DNA from: an uncultured Pseudomonadota bacterium
GTDB lineage: Bacteria; Pseudomonadota; Alphaproteobacteria; Rs-D84
Assembly (NCBI GenBank): GCA_902787305.1
Contig: CADAFS010000010.1
Span: forward strand, 1-42,146
DNA length: 42,146 nucleotides
Direction: 5' to 3'
This document shows, piece by piece, positions 21,884 to 31,456 of the stretch; position 1 is the first letter of the stretch; each line of letters starts with the position of its first letter. Below the pieces are notes generated by a model that made no database searches, had not been told where the DNA came from, and saw nothing but the letters and a program-made list of their open reading frames with translations. The position numbers and the translations under genes are program-made.

Positions 21884-23200
21884 TTAATTACGGAAACGAC
21901 CCTTCTTTGCGGCGCCCATAACGCCATGATACTGTTTTGCAACCAAATAAGATTGCACCTGGTTCATGGTGTCAAGCACGACACCCGCAACGATTAAAAC
22001 ACTGGTTCCACCGATCATCAACGGCATTCCAAAGTGCGTATTCAAAATAATCGGCAACACGCACACGACAATCAGGTACAAAACGCCAATCGCCGTCACC
22101 CGTGACACCATGGAATCCAAGAAACTCACCGTCTGTTCGCCCGGCCGCACGCCCGGAATATAACCACCGGCATTGCGCAGATTATTACTGGTTTCTTCGG
22201 AATTGAACACGACCGCCGTTTGGAAATACGCAAAAAACGCAATCAAAATCGTGTACAAAATGATATACGACCACGCCCCATACGTAAAGAATCCCATTAT
22301 ATTTTGCACAACAAGATTTTCACTTTGAACGAATCGTTGCACAAACGCCGGCAACATCATAATGGACGATGCGAACACCGGCCCCATAACGCCCGACATA
22401 TTGACCTTTATCGGCAAATACGACGCGTTAGTATTCACAACACCGTTCGCCATAACCTGACGCGGGTACAAGATTTGCACGCGACGTTGCGCCAATTCAA
22501 AGAACGCAATCAACGCAACAATTCCGACCACAAACAATATCACCAACGCAATCATCGCCGGCGACATTTGCCCAACGGACCCAAGGGACACAATTTTCGC
22601 GACACCTTCGGGAATTTGCGCGATAATGCCCGCGAAAATAAGCAACGAAGCGCCCTGGCCTATGCCACGCGCGGTAATTTGTTCCGCAAGCCACATGACA
22701 AAAACCGTTCCACCAACCAACGCAATAATAGCCGACAATTCAAACGAAAATCCCGGATTCACAACCGCACGAACACCATTGACCGGCGCCATCACTTCCA
22801 ATCCACGCACCACGGCCCAACCCTGAACCACGGCCAACAACACCGCCAAATAGCGTGTATATTGGTTGATTTTGATACGACCCGATTCGCCTTCTTTGCG
22901 TAAATCATTTAGCGATTTGCTGGTCGCGGTCAACAACTGCAACACGATAGATGCCGAAATATACGGGAAAATGTTAAGTGCCAACACCGACATACGCGAA
23001 AGCGACCCACCGGTGAACATATCGAACATGCCCATCATGCCACTGCCTTCGCCGGTAAACAGGTGCAACACCGCCGACGCATTTACGCCCGGCAACGGAA
23101 TAAACGACCCGATACGATAGATAACCAGCGCCCCGAGCGTAAACAAAATACGCTTTTGCAAATCTGAAAGTTTCCCAAAAAACCTTGATATGAATTTCAT
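21884..23200 (-). CDS. secY: Protein translocase subunit SecY
   Basis: 438 residues with about ten membrane helices, the core of the SecYEG channel that exports the many signal-peptide proteins encoded in this window. It opens KLSDLQKRILFTLGALVIYRIGSFIPLPGV, has the plug region after it (GMFDMFTGGSLSRMSVLALNI), and contains the conserved IPGVRPGEQT near residue 348. The ATG at 23200 is preceded by GGAAAGAGAG. It follows rplO by 26 bases, the usual spc position. Confidence 0.98.
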   Translation of the reverse strand: MKFISRFFGKLSDLQKRILFTLGALVIYRIGSFIPLPGVNASAVLHLFTGEGSGMMGMFDMFTGGSLSRMSVLALNIFPYISASIVLQLLTATSKSLNDLRKEGESGRIKINQYTRYLAVLLAVVQGWAVVRGLEVMAPVNGVRAVVNPGFSFELSAIIALVGGTVFVMWLAEQITARGIGQGASLLIFAGIIAQIPEGVAKIVSLGSVGQMSPAMIALVILFVVGIVALIAFFELAQRRVQILYPRQVMANGVVNTNASYLPIKVNMSGVMGPVFASSIMMLPAFVQRFVQSENLVVQNIMGFFTYGAWSYIILYTILIAFFAYFQTAVVFNSEETSNNLRNAGGYIPGVRPGEQTVSFLDSMVSRVTAIGVLYLIVVCVLPIILNTHFGMPLMIGGTSVLIVAGVVLDTMNQVQSYLVAKQYHGVMGAAKKGRFRN

Positions 23201-23226
23201 GCGCCGTCTCTCTTTCCTATTCCCGA

Positions 23227-23685
23227 TTATTTATTTTTGATTGTTCCGCCCACTTTGGTAATGGCTTCTTCGGCCGCCTTGGACCATTTTGCCGCAACGA
23301 TATTCACCGCGGTTTTAATTTCGCCTTTGGCCAAAACCTTCAAACCCGACATACGACGATTCAAAATTTTTGTCGCCATCAAAGAATCGATACTGATTTC
23401 CTTGCCCGCATCAATTTTGCCGGCCGCAATAAACTTTTCAATATCGCCCAAATTGATTGTTGCATAGTGTTTCGCAAATGGGTTTGTAAAACCATATTTC
23501 GGGAAACGACGCAAAATCGGCATCTGACCACCCTGGAAAGTTGCCTGCTTACGCGAACCCGCGCGCGCCTTTTGACCCTTGGTTCCACGACCCGCGGTCT
23601 TACCATAACCCGACGCCATACCACGCCCAACACGTTTAATATCGGAACGTGCACCCTTATTATCCATCAAAGCATTTAATTTCAT
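23227..23685 (-). CDS. rplO: 50S ribosomal protein L15
   Basis: 152 residues. L15 is a late-assembling 23S-binding protein. The N-terminal Gly/Arg/Lys-rich extension (KRVGRGMASGYGKTAGRG, then KGQKARAGSRKQATFQGGQMP) and the RRFPKYGF segment are diagnostic. It is followed by secY at 26 bases. The gap before it carries two small palindromes. Confidence 0.97.
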   Translation of the reverse strand: MKLNALMDNKGARSDIKRVGRGMASGYGKTAGRGTKGQKARAGSRKQATFQGGQMPILRRFPKYGFTNPFAKHYATINLGDIEKFIAAGKIDAGKEISIDSLMATKILNRRMSGLKVLAKGEIKTAVNIVAAKWSKAAEEAITKVGGTIKNK

Positions 23686-23699
23686 TTTTTTACTCCTAT

Positions 23700-23741
23700 G
23701 AACTATATAGTTCGTTTGCGCATGCGGACAAGTATCCGCAT
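23700..23741. other. Two intercistronic hairpins between rpmD and rplO
   Basis: A perfect 14-bp palindrome GAACTATATAGTTC (23700-23713), and ATGCGGA/TCCGCAT around a six-base loop (23722-23741). No T-run follows on the minus strand, so these look like mRNA-processing or stability structures rather than terminators. Confidence 0.5.
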
Positions 23742-23757
23742 ACTCGGTTTTACTAAA

Positions 23758-23940
23758 TTATTCTTCCACAACGCTAACCAAATGCGCAACTTTGGCAATC
23801 ATACCACGAATCGCGGCATTGTCCGCAAATTCATGCGATTTACCAATGCGCCCCAATCCCAATGTCGCCAAAATTTTGCGTTGCGATTCCGGACGACCGA
23901 TAACACTTTTGATTTGTTTTACAATTATTTTTTTTGCCAT
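23758..23940 (-). CDS. rpmD: 50S ribosomal protein L30
   Basis: 60 residues from the ATG at 23940, preceded by AAAGGTGA; a GTG three codons upstream is less likely. Family hallmarks are [26 protein letters not shown] and the short beta-alpha-beta length. It lies 15 bases after rpsE, in the usual rpsE-rpmD-rplO order. Confidence 0.95.
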   Translation of the reverse strand: MAKKIIVKQIKSVIGRPESQRKILATLGLGRIGKSHEFADNAAIRGMIAKVAHLVSVVEE

Positions 23941-23955
23941 AACAATCACCTTTTA

Positions 23956-24519
23956 TTATTTGTCTTCCGTTTCTTTTGCTTCTTCGGCCATTTTTTTGCC
24001 GTCACGACCCGCAACAATTTCCGCAACCGTTTTACCACGACGCGCCGCCACGGTCTTTGGCGAATTCATCTTAGAGAAAGCCAAAAACACCGCACGAATC
24101 ATATTGTTCGGGTTATTCGCACCCTGGGATTTCACAACGACGTCTTGAACCCCCAGGCAATCGAACACCGCACGCAACGCACCACCCGCGATGATACCGG
24201 TACCGGGAACCGCACTGCGCAAAACCAATTTACTTGCACCGTATTTAACCGAAATATCATGATGCAATGTGCGCCCTTCTTTCAGCGGAACGCGAATCAT
24301 TTTTGCCTTGGCGGCCTTGGTTGCTTTTTGCACGGCGGATTGCACTTCCAACGCCTTGCCTTTACCAAAACCAACCTTGCCGGCCTTGTCCCCAACAACG
24401 ACGAGTGCCGAAAAAGACATATTCTTACCGCCCTTCACAGTTTTGGAAACGCGGTTCACAGAAACCAATTTATCTACTAAATTATCTGTCTGTAAATTTT
24501 TATTATCAAAACGTGCCAT
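23956..24519 (-). CDS. rpsE: 30S ribosomal protein S5
   Basis: 187 residues. S5 lies at the mRNA entry site and affects decoding fidelity. The double-stranded RNA-binding domain ([31 protein letters not shown]) and the C-terminal domain ([25 protein letters not shown]) are intact. The short tail is acidic/Lys-rich. The spacing of 19 bases from rplR fits the spc operon. Confidence 0.97.
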   Translation of the reverse strand: MARFDNKNLQTDNLVDKLVSVNRVSKTVKGGKNMSFSALVVVGDKAGKVGFGKGKALEVQSAVQKATKAAKAKMIRVPLKEGRTLHHDISVKYGASKLVLRSAVPGTGIIAGGALRAVFDCLGVQDVVVKSQGANNPNNMIRAVFLAFSKMNSPKTVAARRGKTVAEIVAGRDGKKMAEEAKETEDK

Positions 24520-24538
24520 TTATAAACTCCATTTATAT

Positions 24539-24895
24539 TTAGATTCTGACGCCACCGGCGCGGATTGCCTCGCACAATGCCTTTACACGACCATGATAGC
24601 GATACGCCCCACGATCGAAATAGCAATTGTCCGCAATTTTTGCCGCGACAACACGTTCGGCGAACGCCTTGCCAACCAATTCGGCACCCGCGATATTCCA
24701 ACCGTGCCCCTTAAAGCCCTTTTCTTTGGACGATGCGGCACAAATTGTACGGCCCTTTACATCATCAATGGCCTGAATTTCAATATGACGACCACTGCGA
24801 AAAACCGACAAACGGATTTTCCCAGGGTTTTTCTTTTTCAACGCAACGCGTGTCACCAATTTGCGTCTTTCTTCCGTAGATAAATGTTTCAACAT
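24539..24895 (-). CDS. rplR: 50S ribosomal protein L18
   Basis: 118 residues. L18 binds 5S rRNA. It shows RLSVFRSGRHIEIQAIDD and the end FDRGAYRYHGRVKALCEAIRAGGV, typical of the family. It lies 47 bases after rplF; that gap carries the small motif TTCCCGTAACAGCGGA (24915-24930), which also occurs between rplX and rplE. Confidence 0.97.
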   Translation of the reverse strand: MLKHLSTEERRKLVTRVALKKKNPGKIRLSVFRSGRHIEIQAIDDVKGRTICAASSKEKGFKGHGWNIAGAELVGKAFAERVVAAKIADNCYFDRGAYRYHGRVKALCEAIRAGGVRI

Positions 24896-24942
24896 TTTTT
24901 TTCCTTTTTTCCAATTCCCGTAACAGCGGAAATTTTTATTTA

Positions 24943-25494
24943 TTATTTCTTTTTACCTTCTTTGTGGCGAACCTTTTCACCCTTATAGAAGATACCCTTG
25001 GCCTTGTACGGGTCCATTTTGCGAATCTTGTGAATTTTATCCGCGAACAAACCAACCGCACATTTGTCGTTACCACTGATGGTAAATTCCGTCGGCGTTT
25101 CACCCATTGTCACGGTCAAACCATCCGGAATTTCCATAACAACATCATGCGAAAAGCCAACCACCAAAGTGAATTTTTTGCCACTGACCGATGCCTTGTA
25201 TCCGACACCCTTCATATACATCGCCTTGGAAAAGCCATGTGTCACGCCTTCGACCGCATTGCGGATATTGCGTGTCATTGTTCCCCACATCGCGCGCGAC
25301 GCTTTGTCTTCGGCATCTTTCGGGGTAACTACAACCTGGCCGGCTTCGACCTTGACATCAACCAAACCGGAATTTTTCGTATTCATTGGAACGGTCAATT
25401 CACCCTTTGGCCCTTTGATAACCAATTTGTCGCCATCCACAGATGCAACCACACCATCAATCAATTTAACTGGATATTTTCCTGCCCTTGACAT
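24943..25494 (-). CDS. rplF: 50S ribosomal protein L6
   Basis: 183 residues with the two related L6 folds. Signature features are KGPKGELTVP in the first half and the C-terminal IRKMDPYKAKGIFYKGEKVRHKEGKKK. L6 lies near the factor-binding site of the 50S subunit. It follows rpsH by 16 bases, standard spc order. Confidence 0.97.
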   Translation of the reverse strand: MSRAGKYPVKLIDGVVASVDGDKLVIKGPKGELTVPMNTKNSGLVDVKVEAGQVVVTPKDAEDKASRAMWGTMTRNIRNAVEGVTHGFSKAMYMKGVGYKASVSGKKFTLVVGFSHDVVMEIPDGLTVTMGETPTEFTISGNDKCAVGLFADKIHKIRKMDPYKAKGIFYKGEKVRHKEGKKK

Positions 25495-25510
25495 AATTAC
25501 ATCCTTTTAA

Positions 25511-25909
25511 TTATATAACCTTGCACAAAACTTCACCGCCGACATTCATCAGGCGCGCCTTGTGATCCGTCATGACACCATGCGGTGTTGACACAATCGA
25601 AATCCCCAGGCCATTCAACACGCGTGGCATTTTTGCGGCACCAGAATATACGCGGCGTCCCGGTTTTGAAACCACAGAAATATCTTGGATTGCACCATTT
25701 CCGCCGACATATTTCAACACGACGACCAAATTCGAACGATGTTCATCGATTTCTTCCTTGCGAAAATCTTCGATAAAACCTTCTTCTTTAAGAACCGCCA
25801 AAACCGCGGCACGTAATTTGCTGTTCGGAACAGTTATGGTTTCTTTACCCGCGTTTTGACCATTACGTATACGCGCAACCATATCTCCGATTGGGTGTGA
25901 TAATGACAT
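25511..25909 (-). CDS. rpsH: 30S ribosomal protein S8
   Basis: 132 residues. S8 binds 16S rRNA helix 21 and in enterobacteria represses the spc operon. The start SHPIGDMVARIRNGQ, the KPGRRVYSG loop and the C-terminal STPHGVMTDHKAR block are standard. I could not identify an S8 operator by eye. Confidence 0.97.
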   Translation of the reverse strand: MSLSHPIGDMVARIRNGQNAGKETITVPNSKLRAAVLAVLKEEGFIEDFRKEEIDEHRSNLVVVLKYVGGNGAIQDISVVSKPGRRVYSGAAKMPRVLNGLGISIVSTPHGVMTDHKARLMNVGGEVLCKVI

Positions 25910-25962
25910 CTTTTTACTCCTATGCTAACCGATTGCATTGTCCACAACCGGCACGTTTATTT

Positions 25963-26265
25963 TTACCAACTTGACTTACGAACGCCCGGCAATTTACCTT
26001 CAGATGCCTGGGTTCTAACCTGTTGACGACAAAGACCGAACATACGGAAAAATCCGCGTGCACGTCCCGTAATACTGCAACGATTGTGCAAACGTGTTGG
26101 GTTCGCATTGCGCGGCAATTTTGCCATTTTAAGCATTGCTTCCTTGCGTTCTTCGGGTGTTGCATTCACAGACATTTTTTCCTTGATCGCGGCACGCTTT
26201 TTGGCATACTTGGCAACCAATTTTTCACGTCTTTTTTGTTTATTTATCAACGCTAATTTCGCCAT
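25963..26265 (-). CDS. rpsN: 30S ribosomal protein S14 (zinc-free long form)
   Basis: 100 residues. This is the longer form without the two CxxC zinc knuckles; only two Cys remain (RCSITGRARGFFRMFGLCRQ). This form is usual in proteobacteria. The C-terminus is LPGVRKSSW. It lies 15 bases after rplE. Confidence 0.96.
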   Translation of the reverse strand: MAKLALINKQKRREKLVAKYAKKRAAIKEKMSVNATPEERKEAMLKMAKLPRNANPTRLHNRCSITGRARGFFRMFGLCRQQVRTQASEGKLPGVRKSSW

Positions 26266-26280
26266 TTTTTGTCCCTTTTA

Positions 26281-26826
26281 TTACTTCAATACCAACGGCA
26301 GGCCGATTTTAGTCAGCAATGCGCGCGCTTCGTCATCCGTTTTCGCGGTTGTGGCAATCACAATATCCATACCACGAATAGAATCTATTTTATCAATGGA
26401 AATTTCCGGGAATATCAAATGTTCTTTGATACCAAAGGCGTAATTTCCACGACCATCAAATTTTGATTTCGAAAGTCCACGAAAATCCTTAACACGCGGC
26501 AACGCAATCGTAATCAGTTTATCAAGAAAGTCATACATACGTTTTCCACGCAACGTCACCTTGGTTCCAATCGCCTGGCCTTCGCGCAAACGATATGTCG
26601 CGATGGATTTCTTCGCATGTGTGATAATTGGCTTTTGTGCGGCAATCGCGGTCAAATCAGTCACCGCCGCATCAAGTTTCTTTTTATCAGCAACCGCTTC
26701 GCCAACGCCCATATTCAAAACAATCTTTGACAGTTTCGGAACCGCCAACATATTTTTGTATCCGAATTCTTTGACCAATTCGGGCACAATTTCTTTTTCA
26801 TAAATTTCACGCAATCTGCTTTGCAT
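26281..26826 (-). CDS. rplE: 50S ribosomal protein L5
   Basis: 181 residues. L5 binds 5S rRNA and forms the central protuberance. Motifs are [31 protein letters not shown] and the end [14 protein letters not shown]. Preceded by rplX with a 38-base gap holding the TTCCCGTAACAGCGGGAT motif (26842-26859). Confidence 0.97.
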   Translation of the reverse strand: MQSRLREIYEKEIVPELVKEFGYKNMLAVPKLSKIVLNMGVGEAVADKKKLDAAVTDLTAIAAQKPIITHAKKSIATYRLREGQAIGTKVTLRGKRMYDFLDKLITIALPRVKDFRGLSKSKFDGRGNYAFGIKEHLIFPEISIDKIDSIRGMDIVIATTAKTDDEARALLTKIGLPLVLK

Positions 26827-26864
26827 TTTTTATCCTTTTATTTCCCGTAACAGCGGGATGTTTT

Positions 26865-27167
26865 TTACAGTTCCGTCCCAGATTTCTTGGCAACACGAAC
26901 TTTTTTACCCTTTTCCATTTTGTATCCAACACGCGTAGGTTTCTTGGTTTTCGGGTCAACCAACGCAACATTGGAAACATGAATTGGCGCCTCGCGGTCA
27001 ACAATGTGCCCTGCTTCGTTCTGTGTCGGTTTAATATGCCATTTGTGACGATTGACACCGGCAACAACGACACGTGATTCGGCCGGCCGTGCTTCTAAAA
27101 CCGCACCTTTGACACCCTTGTATTTCCCAGAAATAACTACGACTTCATCGCCTTTTTTAATTTTCAT
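26865..27167 (-). CDS. rplX: 50S ribosomal protein L24
   Basis: 100 residues, with a KOW motif at the N-terminus ([20 protein letters not shown]) and the conserved [11 protein letters not shown] segment. L24 is an assembly initiator near the exit tunnel. It normally follows rplN directly; here a lipoprotein-like gene lies between, ending 25 bases upstream. Confidence 0.97.
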   Translation of the reverse strand: MKIKKGDEVVVISGKYKGVKGAVLEARPAESRVVVAGVNRHKWHIKPTQNEAGHIVDREAPIHVSNVALVDPKTKKPTRVGYKMEKGKKVRVAKKSGTEL

Positions 27168-27192
27168 TTTTCAACGCCCTTTTTTCAAATTC

Positions 27193-27525
27193 TTATTTTC
27201 TTGTTGCCACCGAAGGGTTCGATTCACAAGCCAAATCCACCTTCTCAATTGCCTGTTTCATCAACGTATCATCAAAACAAAAAGGATATCGCGACTTAAT
27301 CATCTCTACCGCGGCATCATTATATGCCTCATACCCTTCTTGGTCATCTATGTTATTCTTCAATTCCTCTGGCAATTTTGCAAGAGCCTCCCTAGAAGCA
27401 TCGCATAACCCTTCAATCTGCTGATGCGCTAACTTTTTACAGGCACGAACATCCGCCGATTCGCAACCAGCCATCGCAAGTGCCGAAACAACGACCAAGA
27501 AAACAGAAACTAAATTTTTCAACAT
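27193..27525 (-). CDS. Small putative lipoprotein inserted in the spc operon
   Basis: 110 residues from the ATG at 27525, which has an AAGGAG site; the frame is open further upstream into rplN but without signal character. The N-terminus MLKNLVSVFLVVVSALAMAGC is a lipoprotein signal peptide with the lipid-modified Cys at about residue 21 (position -3 is Met rather than Leu). The mature part is a short helical domain with four more Cys (ACKKLAHQ, EGLCDAS, YPFCFDD, DLACES). Codons such as AGG, TCT and CTT are unlike the ribosomal neighbours. It has 25-base gaps on both sides, so it is cotranscribed with rplN and rplX. Family unknown; it looks like a recent insertion. Confidence 0.75.
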   Translation of the reverse strand: MLKNLVSVFLVVVSALAMAGCESADVRACKKLAHQQIEGLCDASREALAKLPEELKNNIDDQEGYEAYNDAAVEMIKSRYPFCFDDTLMKQAIEKVDLACESNPSVATRK

Positions 27526-27550
27526 AATTTGCTCCTTTTTTCTGACCACA

Positions 27551-27925
27551 TTACAACACTTCTGGTGCCAAAGACACAATCTTTTGAACATCGTATTTAC
27601 GACGCACCTCACGGGCGATTGGCCCAAAGATACGCGTTCCAATCGGTTCAAAGTTGTTCTTGTTTATCAAAACGACCGCATTATCGTCAAAACGAATTAT
27701 CGAACCATCCGGACGTTTAATCGGGAACTTGGTCCGCACGATAATCGCACGTTGCACCGTTCCTTTTTGCACTTTGCCACGCGGAATTGCTTCTTTGATG
27801 GCGACCACAATTTTATCACCGACGGTGGCATAGCGCCGATGTGAACCACCCAAAACCTTGATACACATCGCCTTGCGTGCCCCGGAATTATCCGCAACCG
27901 TCATAACTGTTTCATTTTGAATCAT
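27551..27925 (-). CDS. rplN: 50S ribosomal protein L14
   Basis: 124 residues. L14 forms bridges to the 30S subunit. It starts [27 protein letters not shown], and has [24 protein letters not shown] and the end [10 protein letters not shown]. The length is typical (about 122). It is followed by the lipoprotein gene rather than rplX, and preceded by an unusually long 109-base gap after rpsQ in which I see no clear promoter. Confidence 0.97.
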   Translation of the reverse strand: MIQNETVMTVADNSGARKAMCIKVLGGSHRRYATVGDKIVVAIKEAIPRGKVQKGTVQRAIIVRTKFPIKRPDGSIIRFDDNAVVLINKNNFEPIGTRIFGPIAREVRRKYDVQKIVSLAPEVL

Positions 27926-28034
27926 AACCTTATCCTCGTCCTGCGAACGGGGCAGTTCCCCGCCGCTTTGTTATGGAACCCGACTGATGCAACCGTCCAA
28001 AGACCATCGCACCCTCAAAGGCCCCTGGGTTGAT

Positions 28035-28304
28035 TTAGTCCACTACCTCTACATCACCATCTTTGGATACGCCAACCAAACCCTTGACAATCCAAGATTT
28101 GGTTTTCGATATCGGGCGATGCTCTTCAATCGCAACGATGTCACCAACTTTATATTTGTTGTCTTCATCGTGTGCTTTATACTTTTTATTCTGCTTCACG
28201 AATTTTCCATACAGCGGATGACGAAAACGACGTTCCACTTCTACAACAACCGTTTTATCATTCGCCGCACTTCTAACCGTGCCTTGCAGTATACGTCTTG
28301 GCAT
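28035..28304 (-). CDS. rpsQ: 30S ribosomal protein S17
   Basis: 89 residues, OB-fold 16S-binding protein. It starts [22 protein letters not shown] and contains [19 protein letters not shown] and the [12 protein letters not shown] motif. It lies 94 bases after rpmC. Confidence 0.97.
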   Translation of the reverse strand: MPRRILQGTVRSAANDKTVVVEVERRFRHPLYGKFVKQNKKYKAHDEDNKYKVGDIVAIEEHRPISKTKSWIVKGLVGVSKDGDVEVVD

Positions 28305-28398
28305 AACACTATCCCTTATATACTTTTTGTTTTACTTTAACCTAACCTGGCATATGATAACCTAAATTTTGGAAATCTCAACCAAAATTAGTATTTTT

Positions 28399-28584
28399 TT
28401 ATTGCGCCGCATTCAATTTTGTTTTAACACGTGCAATTTCACGACGGGTTTTACGCAAAACATGTGTTTTTGGTAAATTCCCAGCCGCATGTTGAAAGCG
28501 TTGATTCATCTGAGTTTTCTTCAAATCAACCAATTTGCTTTGCAATTCTTCTTTCTTTAAAGATTCCGTCTTCTTTTCTGCCAT
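28399..28584 (-). CDS. rpmC: 50S ribosomal protein L29
   Basis: 61 residues from the ATG at 28584, preceded by AAGGTGG; a GTG three codons upstream is less favoured. It shows the two-helix L29 pattern with KKEELQSKLVDLKKTQMNQRFQHAAGN-like composition and LRKTRREIARVKTKL. It lies 12 bases after rplP. Confidence 0.94.
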   Translation of the reverse strand: MAEKKTESLKKEELQSKLVDLKKTQMNQRFQHAAGNLPKTHVLRKTRREIARVKTKLNAAQ

Positions 28585-28596
28585 AATTGCCACCTT

Positions 28597-29010
28597 TTAG
28601 TTTACTTTGCGTTCAACAATTTTTGTTTTGATTGGCAATTTTGCCGCCGCAAGTGCAAACGCTTCCGCCGCAACATCCGGCTTTACACCGTCCAATTCAA
28701 AGATTATACGTCCCGGTTTGACACGGCAAATCCAGTATTCAACGGCACCTTTACCCTTACCCATACGAACCTGGGCTGGTTTCGCAGTGACCGGAACATC
28801 CGGAAACACACGAATCCAAAGTTTTCCCATACGACGCATACGACGGGTGATGGCACGACGCGCGGCCTCTATCTGGCGTGCGGTAATGCGTTCCGGCGAC
28901 AACGCCTTTAATCCAAAAGAACCGAAAGCCAATTCACTGCCACCCTTGGCGACACCATGAATGCGTCCTTTGTGCTGTTTGCGAAATTTTGTTTTATTTG
29001 GCATTAACAT
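28597..29010 (-). CDS. rplP: 50S ribosomal protein L16
   Basis: 137 residues, normal length. L16 contacts A-site tRNA and the peptidyl transferase centre. It starts [16 protein letters not shown] and contains [15 protein letters not shown] and [19 protein letters not shown]. The 18-base gap from rpsC is standard. Confidence 0.97.
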   Translation of the reverse strand: MLMPNKTKFRKQHKGRIHGVAKGGSELAFGSFGLKALSPERITARQIEAARRAITRRMRRMGKLWIRVFPDVPVTAKPAQVRMGKGKGAVEYWICRVKPGRIIFELDGVKPDVAAEAFALAAAKLPIKTKIVERKVN

Positions 29011-29028
29011 GATAAAACCTCAACTTTC

Positions 29029-29730
29029 TTATTTTCTTTTGTTTTCACTTGTTCCGGCATATTCGGTTGGACGCGCCATTTCCGAAGCCCATTTTTCTTT
29101 GTTCACGACGTCCCCGGTATAAATCCAAACCTTAACCCCAACAACACCATATGTGGTTTTGGCCTGAACCGCGGCATAATCGATATCCGCACGCAAGGTA
29201 TGCAACGGAATACGACCTTCACGAATTTGTTCACTGCGCGCAATTTCCGCACCGTTCAAACGCCCAGAGCACATAATTTTAACACCCTGTGCGCCGGCCT
29301 TTTGTGCGTTTTGAATACCCTTTTTCATCGCGCGTTTATATGAAACACGACCTTCAATCTGTTGCGCAATACCTTGGGCAACCAATTGGGCATTCAAATC
29401 CGGTCTGCGAACTTCATAGATATTCACAACAACCTGATCATTTTTGACCAATTTTTTGATATCGTTACGCAACGCTTCGATATCCGCGCCATTTTTACCA
29501 ATAATCATACCCGGCCGCGAAGTATGCACGGTTATGACCACCTTTTTCGCGATACGATCTATAACAATTTTCGCAATTCCCGCCTTTTTTAACTTTTTTT
29601 CCAAGAATCTGCGAATCATATTATCTTCTGCCAAACAAGCAGCATAATGCCTCTTGTCCACAATCCAGCGTGAATCCGGAACTTTGTTTATGGATAAACG
29701 CTGTGCAATTGGCGATACTTTCTGTCCCAT
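29029..29730 (-). CDS. rpsC: 30S ribosomal protein S3
   Basis: 233 residues. S3 forms the mRNA entry pore. The KH domain (SRPGMIIGKNGADIEALR, about 72-89) and the C-terminal domain (GVKIMCSGRLNGAEIARSE, GVKVWIYTGD) are intact. It lies 86 bases after rplV; that gap has no recognisable signal. Confidence 0.97.
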   Translation of the reverse strand: MGQKVSPIAQRLSINKVPDSRWIVDKRHYAACLAEDNMIRRFLEKKLKKAGIAKIVIDRIAKKVVITVHTSRPGMIIGKNGADIEALRNDIKKLVKNDQVVVNIYEVRRPDLNAQLVAQGIAQQIEGRVSYKRAMKKGIQNAQKAGAQGVKIMCSGRLNGAEIARSEQIREGRIPLHTLRADIDYAAVQAKTTYGVVGVKVWIYTGDVVNKEKWASEMARPTEYAGTSENKRK

Positions 29731-29816
29731 TTTTTTCCCTTATGTTTATGTTTAGTGTTCTTGAAACCTTTCAGTTTTATTCCGGGGTCGCCCCCATACC
29801 ACCAAACATTGTTCTT

Positions 29817-30227
29817 TTATTTTGCTTCTTTTTTTGTTTCTTTCTTTTTTGCCGTTTCCTTTTTCGGTGCAACCCCAGATTCCAAAACAATCGTCAAATT
29901 TGAAAACGGTTTCAAAATCGGACGTGCACTGCCACGCGGTCCCGGCATAATACGTTTCATGGTCAACGCCTTGCCACACCAAATTTCTTTGACAAACAAG
30001 GTATCAACTGCCAAGTTCTTGTTATGTTCCGCATTCGCAATCGCAGACATCAAAGTTTTCAACACTTCGCCCGCAACACGCTTTTTGGAAAATTTCAACA
30101 CATCGATGGCGCGTCCCACCGGCAACCCACGAACCATAGCACAGACCAAGTTCAATTTTTGGGTACTGATGCGTATCATTTTGTTAAATGCGCGAACCTG
30201 ATTATCTTTTATTCCATATCTTGCCAT
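29817..30227 (-). CDS. rplV: 50S ribosomal protein L22
   Basis: 136 residues. L22 lines the exit tunnel. It shows IRISTQKLNLVCAMVRGLPV and the tunnel hairpin followed by KRIMPGPRGSARPI, the macrolide-relevant loop, with no obvious deletion. The Lys/Glu/Ala tail (about 115-136) is longer than in many homologs. Confidence 0.97.
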   Translation of the reverse strand: MARYGIKDNQVRAFNKMIRISTQKLNLVCAMVRGLPVGRAIDVLKFSKKRVAGEVLKTLMSAIANAEHNKNLAVDTLFVKEIWCGKALTMKRIMPGPRGSARPILKPFSNLTIVLESGVAPKKETAKKKETKKEAK

Positions 30228-30240
30228 AATCTAACACCTT

Positions 30241-30531
30241 TTATTTTTTTGCTGCTGCGGCCGCGGCTTTTTTATTTGCGGCATGCCCCTTGAATGTACG
30301 TGTCGGCGCAAATTCACCAAGTTTATGTCCAACCATATCTTCGACAATAGACACCGGAATAAACTTGTTACCATTGTGAACTTCAAAGGTCAAACCAACC
30401 ATCGGCGGAACAATCGTACTGCCACGAGACCAAGTTTTAATTGGTTTGTGATCATTTTTTTCATTCGCCACCGCCACCTTTTTCAAGATAGACGGATGAA
30501 CATATGGACCTTTCCAAACTGAACGAGACAT
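30241..30531 (-). CDS. rpsS: 30S ribosomal protein S19
   Basis: 96 residues. S19 pairs with S13 in the 30S head. It has [32 protein letters not shown] and [15 protein letters not shown], followed by a short Ala/Lys tail. It lies 13 bases upstream of rplV. Confidence 0.97.
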   Translation of the reverse strand: MSRSVWKGPYVHPSILKKVAVANEKNDHKPIKTWSRGSTIVPPMVGLTFEVHNGNKFIPVSIVEDMVGHKLGEFAPTRTFKGHAANKKAAAAAAKK

Positions 30532-30555
30532 TTATCTAACTCCGTTTTTTATAGT

Positions 30556-31389
30556 TTATTTCTTCTTTGCCAAATGTCTGCTACGAATAATCATTTTGGC
30601 CGTACGTTTATTTCTGCGTGTGCGATAGCCCTTGGCCGGGATACCGGTGCGCGATACCGGTTCGTGCCCCTTGGAATGACCATTACCACCACCCATCGGA
30701 TGATCGACCGGGTTTTGTGCCATACCACGCGTTGACGGACGAATACCCAACCAACGTGCACGCCCCGCCTTGCCCAAATTGACGTTACGTTGATCCTGGT
30801 TAGAAACCGTTCCAACCGTTGCACGACAATCAGAATGAACCTTGCGCAACTCACCACTGTTCATTTTAATCTGGGCATAAACACCATCTTTACCCATCAA
30901 TTGGGCATAGCAACCCGCACTGCGCGCCAACTGACCGCCCGCGCCAGGTTTCAATTCGACATTATGCACAATCGTTCCAATCGGCATATTTTTAAGTGGC
31001 ATCGCATTACCCGGTTTAATATCTTCACGCGTTCCGGAAATAACAACATCACCCGCCTTTAAGTCACGCGGCGCCAAAATATACGAACGAATGCCGTCTT
31101 TGTATTCAATCAACGCAATAAACGCAGTGCGATTCGGGTCATATTCCAAACGAACAACCGTCGCCGGCATATCCAATTTTTTGCGTTTGAAATCAATCAA
31201 ACGATATTTGCGTTTATGACCGCCACCTTGGTGCGGAACCGTCACATGTCCAAAATTATTACGCCCACCCTTGGATTTCAATCCAACGGTCAGGGATTTT
31301 TCCGGTGCGCCACGGTGCAATTCACTGTGGTCAATCAAAACCAAACCACGTGTTCCTGCGGTTATCGGTTTATAGTTTTTTAATGCCAT
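30556..31389 (-). CDS. rplB: 50S ribosomal protein L2
   Basis: 277 residues. L2 is required for subunit association and peptidyl transfer. It has [12 protein letters not shown] at the start, the conserved [20 protein letters not shown] and the C-terminal [11 protein letters not shown]-type loop (here [18 protein letters not shown], around residues 222-239) with its catalytic-centre His. It lies 67 bases after rplW. Confidence 0.98.
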   Translation of the reverse strand: MALKNYKPITAGTRGLVLIDHSELHRGAPEKSLTVGLKSKGGRNNFGHVTVPHQGGGHKRKYRLIDFKRKKLDMPATVVRLEYDPNRTAFIALIEYKDGIRSYILAPRDLKAGDVVISGTREDIKPGNAMPLKNMPIGTIVHNVELKPGAGGQLARSAGCYAQLMGKDGVYAQIKMNSGELRKVHSDCRATVGTVSNQDQRNVNLGKAGRARWLGIRPSTRGMAQNPVDHPMGGGNGHSKGHEPVSRTGIPAKGYRTRRNKRTAKMIIRSRHLAKKK

Positions 31390-31456
31390 TTTACTATCCT
31401 TTTATCACCCCAACATTAACGTCCAATTTCCGGATTATCTGCCGGGGATATTACCT

